A stretch of DNA of 64,000 nucleotides from Burkholderia cepacia ATCC 25416 (GCF_001411495.1 NZ_CP012981.1:1550001-1614000), one strand, 5' to 3'. Numbered from the stretch's first letter, positions 31,184-40,119 are shown. The notes: a model not told the origin generated them from the letters alone. Made by a program: numbers and translations.

Positions 31184-32410
31184 CTAGCCATACAGCAGGT
31201 GCTCGACGAGCTGGATCCAGTGGGCCACCGGAATCTGCGTGCCGCTCTGCAGGTGCGCGATGCAGCCGACGTTGCCGGAGACGATCATCTGCGGCTCGAG
31301 CGCCTGCAGCTTCAGCAGCTTCTGCTTGCGCAACCGGTACGACAGCGACGGCTGCGTCAGCGAATAGGTGCCGGCCGAGCCGCAGCACAGATGGCTGTCC
31401 GCCGGCAGCCGCACGTCGATGCCGAGGGTCTCGAGCAGGCGTTCGACCTTGCCGCGCGACTGCTGGCCGTGCTGCAGCGTGCACGGCGGGTGGTACGCGA
31501 CCGTATGGACCGCACGGCGGCGCGCGAGCGTCGCGAGCTCGGCCTCGAACGCGAGCAGCACGTCGGAGATGTCGCGCGTCAGCGACACGATGCGCTGCGC
31601 CTTCTCCGCGTAGGCCGGGTCGTCGCGCAGCAGGTGCGCGTATTCGAGCACCGTCGCGCCGCAGCCCGACGCGTTCATCACGATCGCCTCGACACCCTGT
31701 TCGACATGGGGCCACCACGCGTCGATGTTGCGGCGCGCGTCGTCGAGCGCTTCGTCGTGATAGTTCAGGTGCAGGCGGATCGCGCCGCAGCAGCCGGCAT
31801 CGGGCGCGACGACGGTCTCGATGCCGAGCGCGTCGAGCACGCGCGCGGTCGCGATATTGATGTTCGGCAGCATCGACGGCTGCACGCAGCCGCCGAGCAT
31901 CAGCATCTTGCGCGTATGCGTCAGGTGCGGCCATTCGAGCAGCCGCGTGCGCGGCGGCACCTTGTCGCGCAGCCGCTTCGGCAGCAGCGGACGGACGTGC
32001 TGTCCGAGCCGCATCACCGGCGAGAACAGCGCGGCGTTCGGCACGAGGCTCGCGAGCACGCGGCGCACGAGACGCTGCTGCACGGGGCGCTGAACCTGTG
32101 CCTCGACGTGCTTGCGGCCGATCTCGACGAGCCGGCCGTACTGGACGCCGGACGGGCAGGTCGTCTCGCAACTGCGGCACGTGAGGCAGCGGTCGAGGTG
32201 CTGCTGCGTGCTGCGCGTGACGGGCGCGCCTTCGACCATCTGCTTGATCAGGTAGATGCGGCCGCGCGGGCCGTCGAGTTCGTCGCCGAGCAACTGGTAG
32301 GTCGGGCAGGTCGCGGTGCAGAACCCGCAATGCACGCACTTGCGCAATATCGCGTCGGCTTCGTCGCCGTCGGGCGTATTGCGGATGAAATCGGCGAGGT
32401 TCGTCTGCAT
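31184..32410 (-). CDS. glcF: Glycolate oxidase iron-sulfur subunit GlcF
   Basis: A 408-residue electron-transfer subunit. Two [4Fe-4S] ferredoxin motifs are visible: Cys25, 28, 31, 35 (CVHCGFCTATCP) and Cys75, 78, 81, 85 (CLTCRSCETTCP). Two CCG-type domains follow (DAGCCGAIRLHLNYH and DSHLCCGSAGTYSL). With GlcD and GlcE it oxidises glycolate to glyoxylate and feeds electrons to the respiratory chain. It starts one base after the glcE stop codon. Confidence 0.95.
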   Translation of the reverse strand: MQTNLADFIRNTPDGDEADAILRKCVHCGFCTATCPTYQLLGDELDGPRGRIYLIKQMVEGAPVTRSTQQHLDRCLTCRSCETTCPSGVQYGRLVEIGRKHVEAQVQRPVQQRLVRRVLASLVPNAALFSPVMRLGQHVRPLLPKRLRDKVPPRTRLLEWPHLTHTRKMLMLGGCVQPSMLPNINIATARVLDALGIETVVAPDAGCCGAIRLHLNYHDEALDDARRNIDAWWPHVEQGVEAIVMNASGCGATVLEYAHLLRDDPAYAEKAQRIVSLTRDISDVLLAFEAELATLARRRAVHTVAYHPPCTLQHGQQSRGKVERLLETLGIDVRLPADSHLCCGSAGTYSLTQPSLSYRLRKQKLLKLQALEPQMIVSGNVGCIAHLQSGTQIPVAHWIQLVEHLLYG

Positions 32411-32411
32411 C

Positions 32412-33500
32412 TCAGAGATCCGGATAGAGCCGGCCGCGGTTGAAGATGCGCGCGGGATCGAACGCGGCTTTCAACCCGCGGTGGATTTTCATCATCGGGG
32501 CGGGGAGCGGCGTGAACACGCCCGCGCTGCGGTCGTACGCGTCGCCCGCGCGGAACAGCGTCGCGTGGCCGCCGGCCTGCTTGGCGCTCATCCGCACGGT
32601 CTGCGCATCGGCGTCGGTGATCCACCAGCGCTGCGCGCCGCCCCATTCCATCAACTGGGTGCCGGGCAGGTGCATCGGTTCGGTGATCGACGGCAGCGCG
32701 AGACGCCACAGCGCATAGCCGGGTGGGATGCCGTGGAAGAACGGGTCGGTATGCTCGCGCAGGCCGGCCCAGAAGCGCTCGGCCTCGACCGCGTCGACGA
32801 CTTCGCCGCCGAGCAGCGTCTTCGCGGATTTCACGGCCGCTTCGGCACCCGACAGGCGCAGGACGAGCGTGCCGTTGCGCCACCCGCTCGCGCTGACGGG
32901 CAGCGGATGGCCGCCCCATTCGTTGAGCTTGCGCACCGCGTCGGTCGCGGTCATCTCGAACTTCAGCGTGACTTCGGCGACGGGCATCGGCAGCACCTTG
33001 AGCGACAGGTCGAGCATCAGCCCGAGCGTGCCGAGCGCGCCGGCCATCAGCCGCGACACGTCGTAGCCGGCGACGTTCTTCACGACCTGGCCGCCGAAGC
33101 GCAGCACTTCGCCGCGGCCGTTCATCAGCGTGACGCCGAGCGTGAAATCGCGCGGCGCACCGCAGGTGGCCCGGCGCGGGCCCGCGAGGCCGGCCGCGAC
33201 GCAGCCGCCGACGGTGGCCGCGCGGCCGAAGTGCGGCGGCTCGAACGGCAGCATCTGGCCGCACTCGGCGAGGACGGTTTCAAGCTGTGCGAGCGGCGTG
33301 CCCGCGCGGACCGTGACGACGAGTTCAGCCGGGTCGTACGACACGACGCCCTGAAACGCGCGCGTGTCGAGAATTTCGCCCTCGAGCGCCTGGCCGTACC
33401 AGTCCTTGGTGCCGCCGCCGCGAATCCGCAGCGGCCGGCCGTCGGCGCTGGCGGCGCGGACGCGGTCGGCCCATCCGGCGACGATGTCGTCCTCTTCCAT
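32412..33500 (-). CDS. glcE: Glycolate oxidase FAD-binding subunit GlcE
   Basis: A 362-residue FAD-binding protein of the GlcD-related type. The FAD-binding segment runs from PLRIRGGGTKDWYGQAL through VRAGTPLAQLETVLAECGQMLPFEPPHFG and ATVGGCVAAGLAGPRR. It is shorter than GlcD because it lacks most of the C-terminal substrate cap. It sits between glcD (185 bp upstream) and glcF. A TACAAT box on the minus strand (33534-33539) in the glcD-glcE gap may provide a second promoter. Confidence 0.95.
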   Translation of the reverse strand: MEEDDIVAGWADRVRAASADGRPLRIRGGGTKDWYGQALEGEILDTRAFQGVVSYDPAELVVTVRAGTPLAQLETVLAECGQMLPFEPPHFGRAATVGGCVAAGLAGPRRATCGAPRDFTLGVTLMNGRGEVLRFGGQVVKNVAGYDVSRLMAGALGTLGLMLDLSLKVLPMPVAEVTLKFEMTATDAVRKLNEWGGHPLPVSASGWRNGTLVLRLSGAEAAVKSAKTLLGGEVVDAVEAERFWAGLREHTDPFFHGIPPGYALWRLALPSITEPMHLPGTQLMEWGGAQRWWITDADAQTVRMSAKQAGGHATLFRAGDAYDRSAGVFTPLPAPMMKIHRGLKAAFDPARIFNRGRLYPDL

Positions 33501-33685
33501 GTTCTGTTGCTGCCTCGACTTGTTGTTCGGTCGATTGTACCGGGGTGGCGCGATTCCACATCGCGACTATCCCTAAGACCGGTATCGCGGGCCGTCTGCC
33601 CGCGTCGCCGCATGAACAGGCCGTGCGGGCACGGTCGAACGCCGCGGCATGGCCGCGGGCACCGGCCGCGACCCGCGCGGGCCGC

Positions 33686-35179
33686 TCAGAAGCGCGGCAG
33701 GTCGGGGTGCGGCAGCAGCCCGCCGCGCACGTGCTGGCGACCGTATTCGGCGCAGCGCGCGCGGGTCGGGATGCCCTTGTCCGGGTTCAGCAGCCCCGCC
33801 GGATCGAAGGCGCGCTTGACCGCGAAGAACGCGTCGCGCTCCTGCGGCGAGAACTGTACGCACATCGAATTGAGCTTCTCGATGCCGACGCCGTGCTCGC
33901 CCGTCACGCTGCCGCCGAATTCCACGCAGCATTCGAGGATTTCCGCGCCGAACTGCTCGGCGCGGTGCAGTTCGTCCGGATCGTTCGCGTTGTAGAGGAT
34001 CAGCGGATGCATGTTGCCGTCGCCCGCGTGGAACACGTTGATGCAGCGCAGCCCGTAGCGCGTTTCGAGCTGCTCGATGCGCGCGAGCAGCGGGCCGATC
34101 GCGCGGCGTGGCACGGTGCCGTCCATGCAGTAGTAGTCGGCCGAAATGCGGCCGGCGGCCGGGAACGCGTTCTTGCGGCCCGACCAGAAGCGCAGCCGCT
34201 CGTGCTCGTTGCGCGATACCTGGATGCGTGTCGCGCCATGCTCGCGCAGCACGGCCGTCATCCGCACGATCTCTTCCGCGACTTCTTCCGGCGTGCCGTC
34301 CGATTCGCACAGCAGGATCGCTTTCGCCTCGAGATCGTAGCCCGCGTGCGTGAACGCCTCGACGGCCTGCGTGGCCGGCTTGTCCATCATTTCGAGCCCG
34401 GCCGGGATGATCCCCGACGCGATGATCGCCGCGACGGCCTCGCCGCCCTTGACGACGTCGTCGAAGCTCGCCATCACGAGCTGGGCCGTCTGCGGCTTCG
34501 GGATCAGCTTCACCGTGACCTCGGTGACGATCGCGAACATCCCTTCGCTGCCGATCATCACGGCGAGCAGGTCGAGGCCCGGCATGTCGAGCGCCAGCGA
34601 ACCGAATTCGACGATCTCGCCGTCGATCGTCACCGCGCGCACGCGCATCACGTTGTGCACGGTCAGCCCGTATTTCAGGCAATGGACGCCGCCGGAATTT
34701 TCCGCGACGTTGCCGCCGATCGTGCACGCGATCTGCGACGACGGATCGGGCGCGTAGTACAGGCCGTACGGCGCGGCGGCCTCCGAGATCGCGAGGTTGC
34801 GCACGCCGGGCTGCACGGTCGCCGTGCGGGCGTAGGGATCGACTTCGACGATGCGCGTGAAGCGCGCAAGCGACAGCACGACGCCGAGCGCGATCGGCAA
34901 CGCGCCGCCCGACAGGCTCGTGCCCGCGCCGCGCGGCACGATCGGCACCTCCATGCGGCGGCAGATCTGCACGATCCGCTGCACCTGCGATTCCGTTTCG
35001 GGCAGCGCGACCGCGAGCGGCAGGCGGCGGTACGCGGACAGGCCGTCGCATTCGTACGGCGCCGTGTCTTCGTCGCGGTACAGCAGGCAGTGCGTCGGCA
35101 GCACGGCCATCAGCGCCTGCACAACTTCGCGCTGGCGCTGCGCGCGTGCCGCGCTCGACAGTTCGACGGGAGCGTTCAT
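33686..35179 (-). CDS. glcD: Glycolate oxidase subunit GlcD (FAD-linked oxidase)
   Basis: A 497-residue catalytic flavoprotein. The PP-loop of the VAO/PCMH fold is IVPRGAGTSLSGGALP, followed by GGNVAENSGGVHCLKYG. The C-terminal cap ends with the family's GEHGVGIEKLN and FDPAGLLNPDKGIP. It catalyses oxidation of glycolate (and often D-lactate) to the 2-oxo acid. It is 41 bp downstream of a second flavoprotein of the same family and is followed by glcE and glcF. Confidence 0.95.
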   Translation of the reverse strand: MNAPVELSSAARAQRQREVVQALMAVLPTHCLLYRDEDTAPYECDGLSAYRRLPLAVALPETESQVQRIVQICRRMEVPIVPRGAGTSLSGGALPIALGVVLSLARFTRIVEVDPYARTATVQPGVRNLAISEAAAPYGLYYAPDPSSQIACTIGGNVAENSGGVHCLKYGLTVHNVMRVRAVTIDGEIVEFGSLALDMPGLDLLAVMIGSEGMFAIVTEVTVKLIPKPQTAQLVMASFDDVVKGGEAVAAIIASGIIPAGLEMMDKPATQAVEAFTHAGYDLEAKAILLCESDGTPEEVAEEIVRMTAVLREHGATRIQVSRNEHERLRFWSGRKNAFPAAGRISADYYCMDGTVPRRAIGPLLARIEQLETRYGLRCINVFHAGDGNMHPLILYNANDPDELHRAEQFGAEILECCVEFGGSVTGEHGVGIEKLNSMCVQFSPQERDAFFAVKRAFDPAGLLNPDKGIPTRARCAEYGRQHVRGGLLPHPDLPRF

Positions 35180-35220
35180 GGGGTCTCCTGCAGCAGGCGG
35201 CGCGGCGTCGCGCCGCCGTG

Positions 35221-36630
35221 TCAGCACGTGAAAATCTTGCCCGGATTCATCAGGTTGCGCGGATCGAGCGCGAGCTTGATCGCACGCATCGTGTCGATCG
35301 CGTTGTCGCCGTGCTCCTTCGGCAGGAAGCGCATCTTGTGCAGCCCGACGCCGTGCTCGCCCGTGCAGGTGCCGCCGAGGCGCAGCGCGCGCTCGACGAT
35401 CCGGTCGTTGATGTGCTCGGCTTCCGCGATTTCCTCGGGCTTGTCGGGGTCGATCAGGATCGCCACGTGGAAATTGCCGTCGCCGACGTGGCCGACGATC
35501 GGGCAGGGCAGCGACGAGGCGCGCAGGTCGACTTCGGTTTCCTCGACGCACGCGGCGAGCTGCGAGATCGGCACGCAGACGTCGGTCGTCACCGCGCGGC
35601 AGCCGGGTTTCAATTGCAGCATCGCGAAATACGCGTTGTGGCGTGCGGCCCAGAGGCGCGTGCGGTCTTCGGGGCGGGTTGCCCATTCGAAACCCTGGCC
35701 GTTGTTCTGGCCCGCGAGCGCCTGCACGAGCTCGGCCTGTTCCTTCACGCCGGCCTCGGTGCCGTGGAATTCGAAGAACAGCGTCGGCGCTTCGGTGAGC
35801 GTCAGGTTCGAATGGCGGTTGATCGAGCGCACGGCGAGCGCATCGACGAATTCGACGCGCGCGATCGGCACGCCGATCTGGATCGTCTCGATCACGGTGC
35901 GCACCGCGTCGCCCATCGACGGGAACGTGCAGATCGCGGCCGATACGGCTTCGGGCAGCGGATGCAGGCGCAGCGTGATCTCGGTGATCACGCCGAGCGT
36001 GCCTTCGGAGCCGACGAACAGGCGCGTGAGGTCGTAGCCGGCCGACGACTTGCGGGCGCGCGAGCCGGTCTTCACCACACGGCCGTCGGCGAGCACGGCG
36101 GTCAGGCCGAGCACGTTCTCGCGCATCGTGCCGTAGCGCACGGCGTTGGTGCCCGACGCACGCGTGGCGGTCATCCCGCCGATGCTGGCGTCGGCGCCCG
36201 GGTCGATCGGGAAGAACAGGCCGGTGTCGCGCAGCGCCTCGTTGAGCGCCTTGCGCGTGATGCCCGGCTCGACCGTCACGGTCAGGTCTTCGGCGTTGAT
36301 CGACAGCACGCGGTTCATTTCCGACAGGTCGAGCGAGATGCCGCCGCGCACCGCGAGCAGGTGGCCTTCGAGCGACGAACCGGCGCCGTACGGGATCAGC
36401 GGGACGCTATACAGCGAGCACAGCGACACGACTTCGCGCACGTCGTCCGCGCTGTGCGCGAACACGACGGCGTCGGGCAGTTGCGGATCGAACGGCGATT
36501 CGTCGCGGCCGTGGTGGGCGCGAACGGCGTCGGCGGTCGACACGCGCTCGCCGAAGGCGGCGCGCAGCGCATCGAGCATGGCGGGGGGAAGGGGGCGGCG
36601 CGTGGCGGCCGGCGGGGCAGGGTGATTCAC
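35221..36630 (-). CDS. FAD-binding oxidoreductase, D-lactate/2-hydroxyacid dehydrogenase-like, GTG start
   Basis: A 469-residue flavoprotein of the same VAO/PCMH family as GlcD. Motifs are LIPYGAGSSLEGHLLAVRGG for the FAD pyrophosphate, ATRASGTNAVRYGTM, and a C-terminal HVGDGNFHVAILIDP with CTGEHGVGLHKMRF. The match is nearest to bacterial and mitochondrial D-lactate dehydrogenases (LDHD type). GTG at 36630 is chosen because AAGGAG lies 6 nt upstream and because frames further upstream have no domain content. It leads the cluster with glcD, E and F, suggesting joint use of D-lactate and glycolate. Confidence 0.88.
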   Translation of the reverse strand: MNHPAPPAATRRPLPPAMLDALRAAFGERVSTADAVRAHHGRDESPFDPQLPDAVVFAHSADDVREVVSLCSLYSVPLIPYGAGSSLEGHLLAVRGGISLDLSEMNRVLSINAEDLTVTVEPGITRKALNEALRDTGLFFPIDPGADASIGGMTATRASGTNAVRYGTMRENVLGLTAVLADGRVVKTGSRARKSSAGYDLTRLFVGSEGTLGVITEITLRLHPLPEAVSAAICTFPSMGDAVRTVIETIQIGVPIARVEFVDALAVRSINRHSNLTLTEAPTLFFEFHGTEAGVKEQAELVQALAGQNNGQGFEWATRPEDRTRLWAARHNAYFAMLQLKPGCRAVTTDVCVPISQLAACVEETEVDLRASSLPCPIVGHVGDGNFHVAILIDPDKPEEIAEAEHINDRIVERALRLGGTCTGEHGVGLHKMRFLPKEHGDNAIDTMRAIKLALDPRNLMNPGKIFTC

Positions 36631-36803
36631 GAACGTCTCCTTGTCAATCCGGATGAGCGCGTTGGCGCCGCCCCGGCTCCCGTGCTGCTGGGTTTCGGCC
36701 CATTCTACGCTGTAACGCCTGCTGCGCCCGCCGTCGCGGGCTGCGATAATCGCGTTCGAACGCAACCGGGCCGCGTCGCGGCCGCGCACGAGAGGACATC
36801 CGC

Positions 36804-37355
36804 ATGGGCAACCGCTTGAGCAAGATCGCCACGCGTACCGGCGACGACGGCACCACCGGCCTCGGCGACGGCCGGCGTATCGGCAAGGACGATACGCGGA
36901 TCGCCGCGATCGGCGACGTCGACGAGCTGAACTCGAACCTCGGCGTGCTGCTCGCCGAAACGCTGCCGGACGATATCCGCACGGCGCTCGTGACGATCCA
37001 GCATGACCTGTTCGATCTCGGCGGCGAATTGTGCATTCCCGGCCATACGGTGCTCGACGACACGCATCTCGCGCGTCTCGATCGCTGGCTCGCCGACTAC
37101 AACGCGACGCTGCCGCCGCTGAAGGAATTCATCCTGCCGGCCGGCTCGCGCGCGGCGTCGCTCGCGCACGTGTGTCGAACCGTATGCCGTCGCGCGGAGC
37201 GTTCGATCGTCGCGCTCGGGCGCACCGAAACGCTCAACGATGCGCCGCGACGCTACGTGAACCGGCTGTCGGACCTGCTGTTCGTGCTGGCGCGCGTGCT
37301 GAACCGTGCCGACGGCGGATCGGACGTGCTGTGGGAACGCGGCCGTGTCCGCTGA
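36804..37355 (+). CDS. PduO-type cob(I)alamin adenosyltransferase
   Basis: A 183-residue enzyme that makes adenosylcobalamin from cob(I)alamin and ATP. The N-terminal ATP loop is IATRTGDDGTTGLGDGRRIGKDD. Family motifs VGDVDELNSNLGV-like (GDVDELNSNLG) and CRRAERSIVAL with NRLSDLLFVLAR are intact. It is divergent from the lactate dehydrogenase-like gene; a GATAAT box at 36745-36750 is a candidate -10. No other cobalamin genes are nearby, so it probably supports B12-dependent enzymes elsewhere. Confidence 0.93.
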   Translation: MGNRLSKIATRTGDDGTTGLGDGRRIGKDDTRIAAIGDVDELNSNLGVLLAETLPDDIRTALVTIQHDLFDLGGELCIPGHTVLDDTHLARLDRWLADYNATLPPLKEFILPAGSRAASLAHVCRTVCRRAERSIVALGRTETLNDAPRRYVNRLSDLLFVLARVLNRADGGSDVLWERGRVR

Positions 37356-37461
37356 CCGCTGACGATTCGCCCCCTTACCCTTGCCGCGCTGCGACAATTT
37401 GCCCGAGGGGCATCGAATTTTTAAAAAGGTATTGTGTGTGCATGTTTAACGGAGAACGAAC

Positions 37462-38670
37462 ATGACCCACATCACCGCTGACCAGATGGCTCGCGTGAAG
37501 GCCACTGCCCCTGTCCTCGCCGTGCACGGCGCGACGATCACGAAGCACTTCTACCAGCGCATGTTCGCGCGCCATCCGGAACTGAAGAACCTGTTCAACC
37601 AGACGCACCAGAAGACGGGCGGCCAGCCGGAAGCGCTCGCGAAGGCCGTCTACGCGTATGCGGCGAACATCGACAATCTCGGTGCGCTGGGCGGGGCTGT
37701 GTCGCACATCGCGCACAAGCACGCGAGCCTGAACATCCGCCCCGAGCATTACCCGATCGTCGGCGAGAACCTGCTCGCCTCGATCGTCGAGGTGCTGGGC
37801 GACGCGGTCGATGCCGACACGCTCGAGGCGTGGCGCGTGGCTTACGGCCAGCTCGCGCAGATCCTGATCGGCGCCGAGGCCGACCTGTACGCGGGTGCCG
37901 CCTGGAGCGGGTTCCGTCCGTTCAAGGTCGAGCGCAAGGTGCGCGAAAGCGACGAGATCACGTCGTTCTACCTGACGCCCGCCGACGGCGGCGCGGCGCC
38001 GACGTTCGAGCCCGGCCAGTACATCACGGTGAAGCGTTTCGTCGGCGATCTCGGCGTCGACCAGCCGCGCCAGTACAGCCTGTCCGACGCGCCGCACGGC
38101 AAGTGGCTGCGCATCTCGGTGAAGCGCGAAGCCGGCAGGCCGGAAGTCATTCCGGCCGGCAAGGTGTCGACGCTGATGCACAACGGTGTGGAAGAGGGCG
38201 CGATCGTCGAGGTCACCGCGCCGATGGGCGAATTCTCGCTGAAGCGCGGCGTCGAGACGCCGGTGGTGCTGATTTCCGGCGGCGTCGGCCTGACGCCGAT
38301 GGTGTCGATGGCGTCGACGCTGGTCGACGAAGGCAGCAAGCGCGACGTGCGGTTCGTCCATGCATGCCGATCGGGCGCGGTGCACGCGTTCCGCGGCTGG
38401 CTGAACGACACGGTGCGCGAGCATGCGAACGTCAAGCGCACGGTGCTGTACGAGCTGGTCGGTCCGAACGATCGCGTCGGCGTCGACCACGATCTGGAAG
38501 GGCGCCTCACGCCGGAGCGCGTGCGGCACTACGCGCTGGTGCCGGACGCCGACTACTACGTCTGCGGCCCGATCGCGTTCATGAAGGCACAACGCGATGC
38601 GCTGGTCGCGCTCGGCGTCGCGCCGGAACGCATCAATACCGAGATCTTCGGTTCGGGCGCGCTCGAGTGA
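37462..38670 (+). CDS. hmp: Flavohaemoglobin, nitric oxide dioxygenase
   Basis: A 402-residue protein that turns nitric oxide and oxygen into nitrate. The globin domain covers residues 1-140 with proximal His85 (SHIAHKH). The FAD domain has RQYSLS at 203-208 and the NAD domain has ISGGVGLTPMVSMA, with EIFGSG at the C-terminus. GGAGAA lies upstream of the ATG. A seven-codon ORF (37442-37465) overlaps the start as ATGA. The upstream 60 bp are AT-rich (TTTTTAAAAAGG), as expected for a regulated promoter, but no clear NsrR or NorR site could be defined. Confidence 0.97.
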   Translation: MTHITADQMARVKATAPVLAVHGATITKHFYQRMFARHPELKNLFNQTHQKTGGQPEALAKAVYAYAANIDNLGALGGAVSHIAHKHASLNIRPEHYPIVGENLLASIVEVLGDAVDADTLEAWRVAYGQLAQILIGAEADLYAGAAWSGFRPFKVERKVRESDEITSFYLTPADGGAAPTFEPGQYITVKRFVGDLGVDQPRQYSLSDAPHGKWLRISVKREAGRPEVIPAGKVSTLMHNGVEEGAIVEVTAPMGEFSLKRGVETPVVLISGGVGLTPMVSMASTLVDEGSKRDVRFVHACRSGAVHAFRGWLNDTVREHANVKRTVLYELVGPNDRVGVDHDLEGRLTPERVRHYALVPDADYYVCGPIAFMKAQRDALVALGVAPERINTEIFGSGALE

Positions 38671-38698
38671 TGCGCTGACCGGCAGTCGGCGGCCCGCG

Positions 38699-38729
38699 AA
38701 AAAAAGCCCGGCGCGAGCCGGGCGTTTTT
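38699..38729. terminator. Bidirectional terminator between hmp and aroG
   Basis: A 7-bp GCCCGGC/GCCGGGC stem (38706-38712 with 38717-38723, loop GCGA) is flanked by seven A on the left and five T on the right. It can end both the hmp and the aroG transcripts. Confidence 0.92.
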
Positions 38730-38752
38730 CGTTTCGGCGCAGGCGCGGACGA

Positions 38753-39826
38753 TCAGTTCCCGCTGCCGCGCGTGACGCGGCGTGCCTTCACCGATTCCGC
38801 GAGGCCTTCGAGCACCTTCACGCTGTCGTCCCACGCGATGCACGCGTCGGTGATGCTCTGGCCGTAGGTCAGTTCGCAGCCTTCCTTCAGGTCCTGGCGC
38901 CCCTCGACGAGATGCGACTCGATCATCACGCCGACGATGCGGGCGTCACCGGCCGCGATCTGGCGGCCGATGTCGGCACAGACGGGGATCTGGTTCTCGT
39001 GCTTCTTCGAGCTGTTCGCGTGGCTCGCGTCGATCATCAGGCGTGCGGCGAGGCCGGCCTTGCCGATGTCCGCGCACGCGGCGTTCACGCTTTCCGCGTC
39101 GTAGTTGGGCGTCTTGCCGCCGCGCAGGATCACGTGGCAATCCTCGTTGCCGGCCGTCGACACGATCGCCGAATGGCCGCCCTTCGTCACCGACAGGAAA
39201 TGGTGTGGCTGCGATGCGGCTTTGATCGCGTCGACCGCGATCTTCACGTTGCCGTCGGTGCCGTTCTTGAAGCCGACCGGGCACGACAGCCCCGACGCGA
39301 GCTCGCGGTGCACTTGCGATTCGGTCGTGCGCGCGCCGATCGCGCCCCACGAGATCAGGTCGGCGATGTACTGCGGGCTGATCATGTCGAGGTATTCGGT
39401 CGCGGCCGGCAGGCCCATCTCGTTGATCTGGAGCAGCAGCTCGCGCGCGGTGCGCAGCCCTTCGTTGATCTTGAAGCTGTTGTCGAGGTGCGGATCGTTG
39501 ATGAGCCCCTTCCAGCCGACCGTCGTGCGCGGCTTCTCGAAGTACACGCGCATCACGATTTCCAGCTCGCCCTTGAAGCGCTCGCGCTCCTTCACGAGCC
39601 GCCCCGCGTACTCGATCGCCGCCTTCGTGTCATGGATCGAGCACGGCCCGATCACCACGATCAGCCGGTCGTCCATCCCGTGCAGGATGCGGTGCATCGA
39701 CTGGCGCGAGTTGTAGATCAGCTCGGACGCGGCTTCGGAGCACGCGAATTCGCGGATCAGGTGGGCGGGCGGCGTCAGTTCCTTGAGTTCGCGGATGCGG
39801 ACGTCGTCGGTGTTGTGCGGGGGCAT
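38753..39826 (-). CDS. aroG: 3-deoxy-7-phosphoheptulonate (DAHP) synthase, class I
   Basis: A 357-residue enzyme condensing phosphoenolpyruvate and erythrose 4-phosphate, the first step of the shikimate pathway. Class I signatures are VVIGPCSIHDTKAA, MRVYFEKPRTTVGWKG, GARTTESQVHRELASGLSCPVGFKNGT, and IDASHANSSKK. It is the E. coli AroG/F/H type, which is normally feedback-inhibited by one aromatic amino acid; which one is not readable here. The 5' leader of almost 290 nt contains an aromatic-rich leader peptide and an intrinsic terminator (listed separately), indicating transcription attenuation. Confidence 0.97.
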   Translation of the reverse strand: MPPHNTDDVRIRELKELTPPAHLIREFACSEAASELIYNSRQSMHRILHGMDDRLIVVIGPCSIHDTKAAIEYAGRLVKERERFKGELEIVMRVYFEKPRTTVGWKGLINDPHLDNSFKINEGLRTARELLLQINEMGLPAATEYLDMISPQYIADLISWGAIGARTTESQVHRELASGLSCPVGFKNGTDGNVKIAVDAIKAASQPHHFLSVTKGGHSAIVSTAGNEDCHVILRGGKTPNYDAESVNAACADIGKAGLAARLMIDASHANSSKKHENQIPVCADIGRQIAAGDARIVGVMIESHLVEGRQDLKEGCELTYGQSITDACIAWDDSVKVLEGLAESVKARRVTRGSGN

Positions 39827-39952
39827 GCTGTTTCTCCTTGGTTCCGGGCGCCGTTCGATCAGTGGGCGTGCGGCAGATTCATCAATTCAAGCGATTCAGT
39901 GGTTTCGGTCGGGGCCGCGGAACCGCTGCGGCGGCGACCGGGAAGCGAAGGG

Positions 39953-39983
39953 CGAAAAAAAACCGCCGGGTTCGCCGGCGGTT
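39953..39983 (-). terminator. Intrinsic terminator inside the aroG leader (attenuator)
   Basis: On the minus strand a 9-bp stem AACCGCCGG/CCGGCGGTT (39975-39983 with 39961-39969, 5-nt loop) runs into eight T. It lies 127 nt upstream of the aroG ATG and downstream of the leader peptide stop, so it would cut the transcript before aroG. Its 5' arm can instead pair with 40031-40039 (antiterminator). Confidence 0.9.
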
Positions 39984-40079
39984 TTTTCGGGAATTTCGGT
40001 TGCGCTTTACGCGCCATCAACCCTCTCGATCCGCCAGCGGTCTGAGATGCCAAAAAAAGTAAAAGTAAAACTTGGCGGA
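39974..40079 (-). promoter_or_regulatory. aroG transcription attenuator with three competing RNA pairings
   Basis: Segment 1 (40073-40079, UCCGCCA) can pair with segment 2 (40030-40036, UGGCGGA) over 7 perfect base pairs. Segment 2 (40031-40039) can instead pair with segment 3, the 5' arm of the terminator (39973-39981), over 9 bp including one G-U. Segment 3 otherwise pairs with segment 4 as the terminator. Segment 1 lies just before the aromatic codons of the leader peptide (40050-40070), so a ribosome stalled there would cover it, freeing segment 2 for the antiterminator. The pairings are seen in sequence; regulation is inferred by analogy with trp and phe leaders. Confidence 0.8.
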
Positions 40080-40082
40080 CAT
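40017..40082 (-). CDS. aroG leader peptide rich in Phe, Tyr and Trp
   Basis: A 21-codon ORF starting MSAK. Residues 5-11 are FYFYFFW (codons TTT TAC TTT TAC TTT TTT TGG), then HLRPLADREG and a TGA stop at 40017. Seven aromatic residues in a row are far above chance. It begins about 31 nt after the predicted transcription start and ends 33 nt before the terminator stem. The Shine-Dalgarno is weak. The peptide itself is probably non-functional; translation speed through the aromatic codons would report the supply of charged tRNA-Phe, tRNA-Tyr and tRNA-Trp. Confidence 0.85.
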   Translation of the reverse strand: MSAKFYFYFFWHLRPLADREG

Positions 40083-40119
40083 GACGGAGATTCGGTTCGT
40101 CAAAAAAGTTGATTCGGAA

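Noticed and set aside
39859..40053. 64-codon minus-strand frame through the aroG leader terminator
   Set aside because: It would translate straight through the terminator and has no domain. The aromatic leader peptide in another frame explains the region better.
40049..40112. Lys-rich plus-strand peptide (KKVKVK) opposite the aroG leader
   Set aside because: The lysines are the complement of the TTT/TAC run in the leader peptide; there is no ribosome site on the plus strand.
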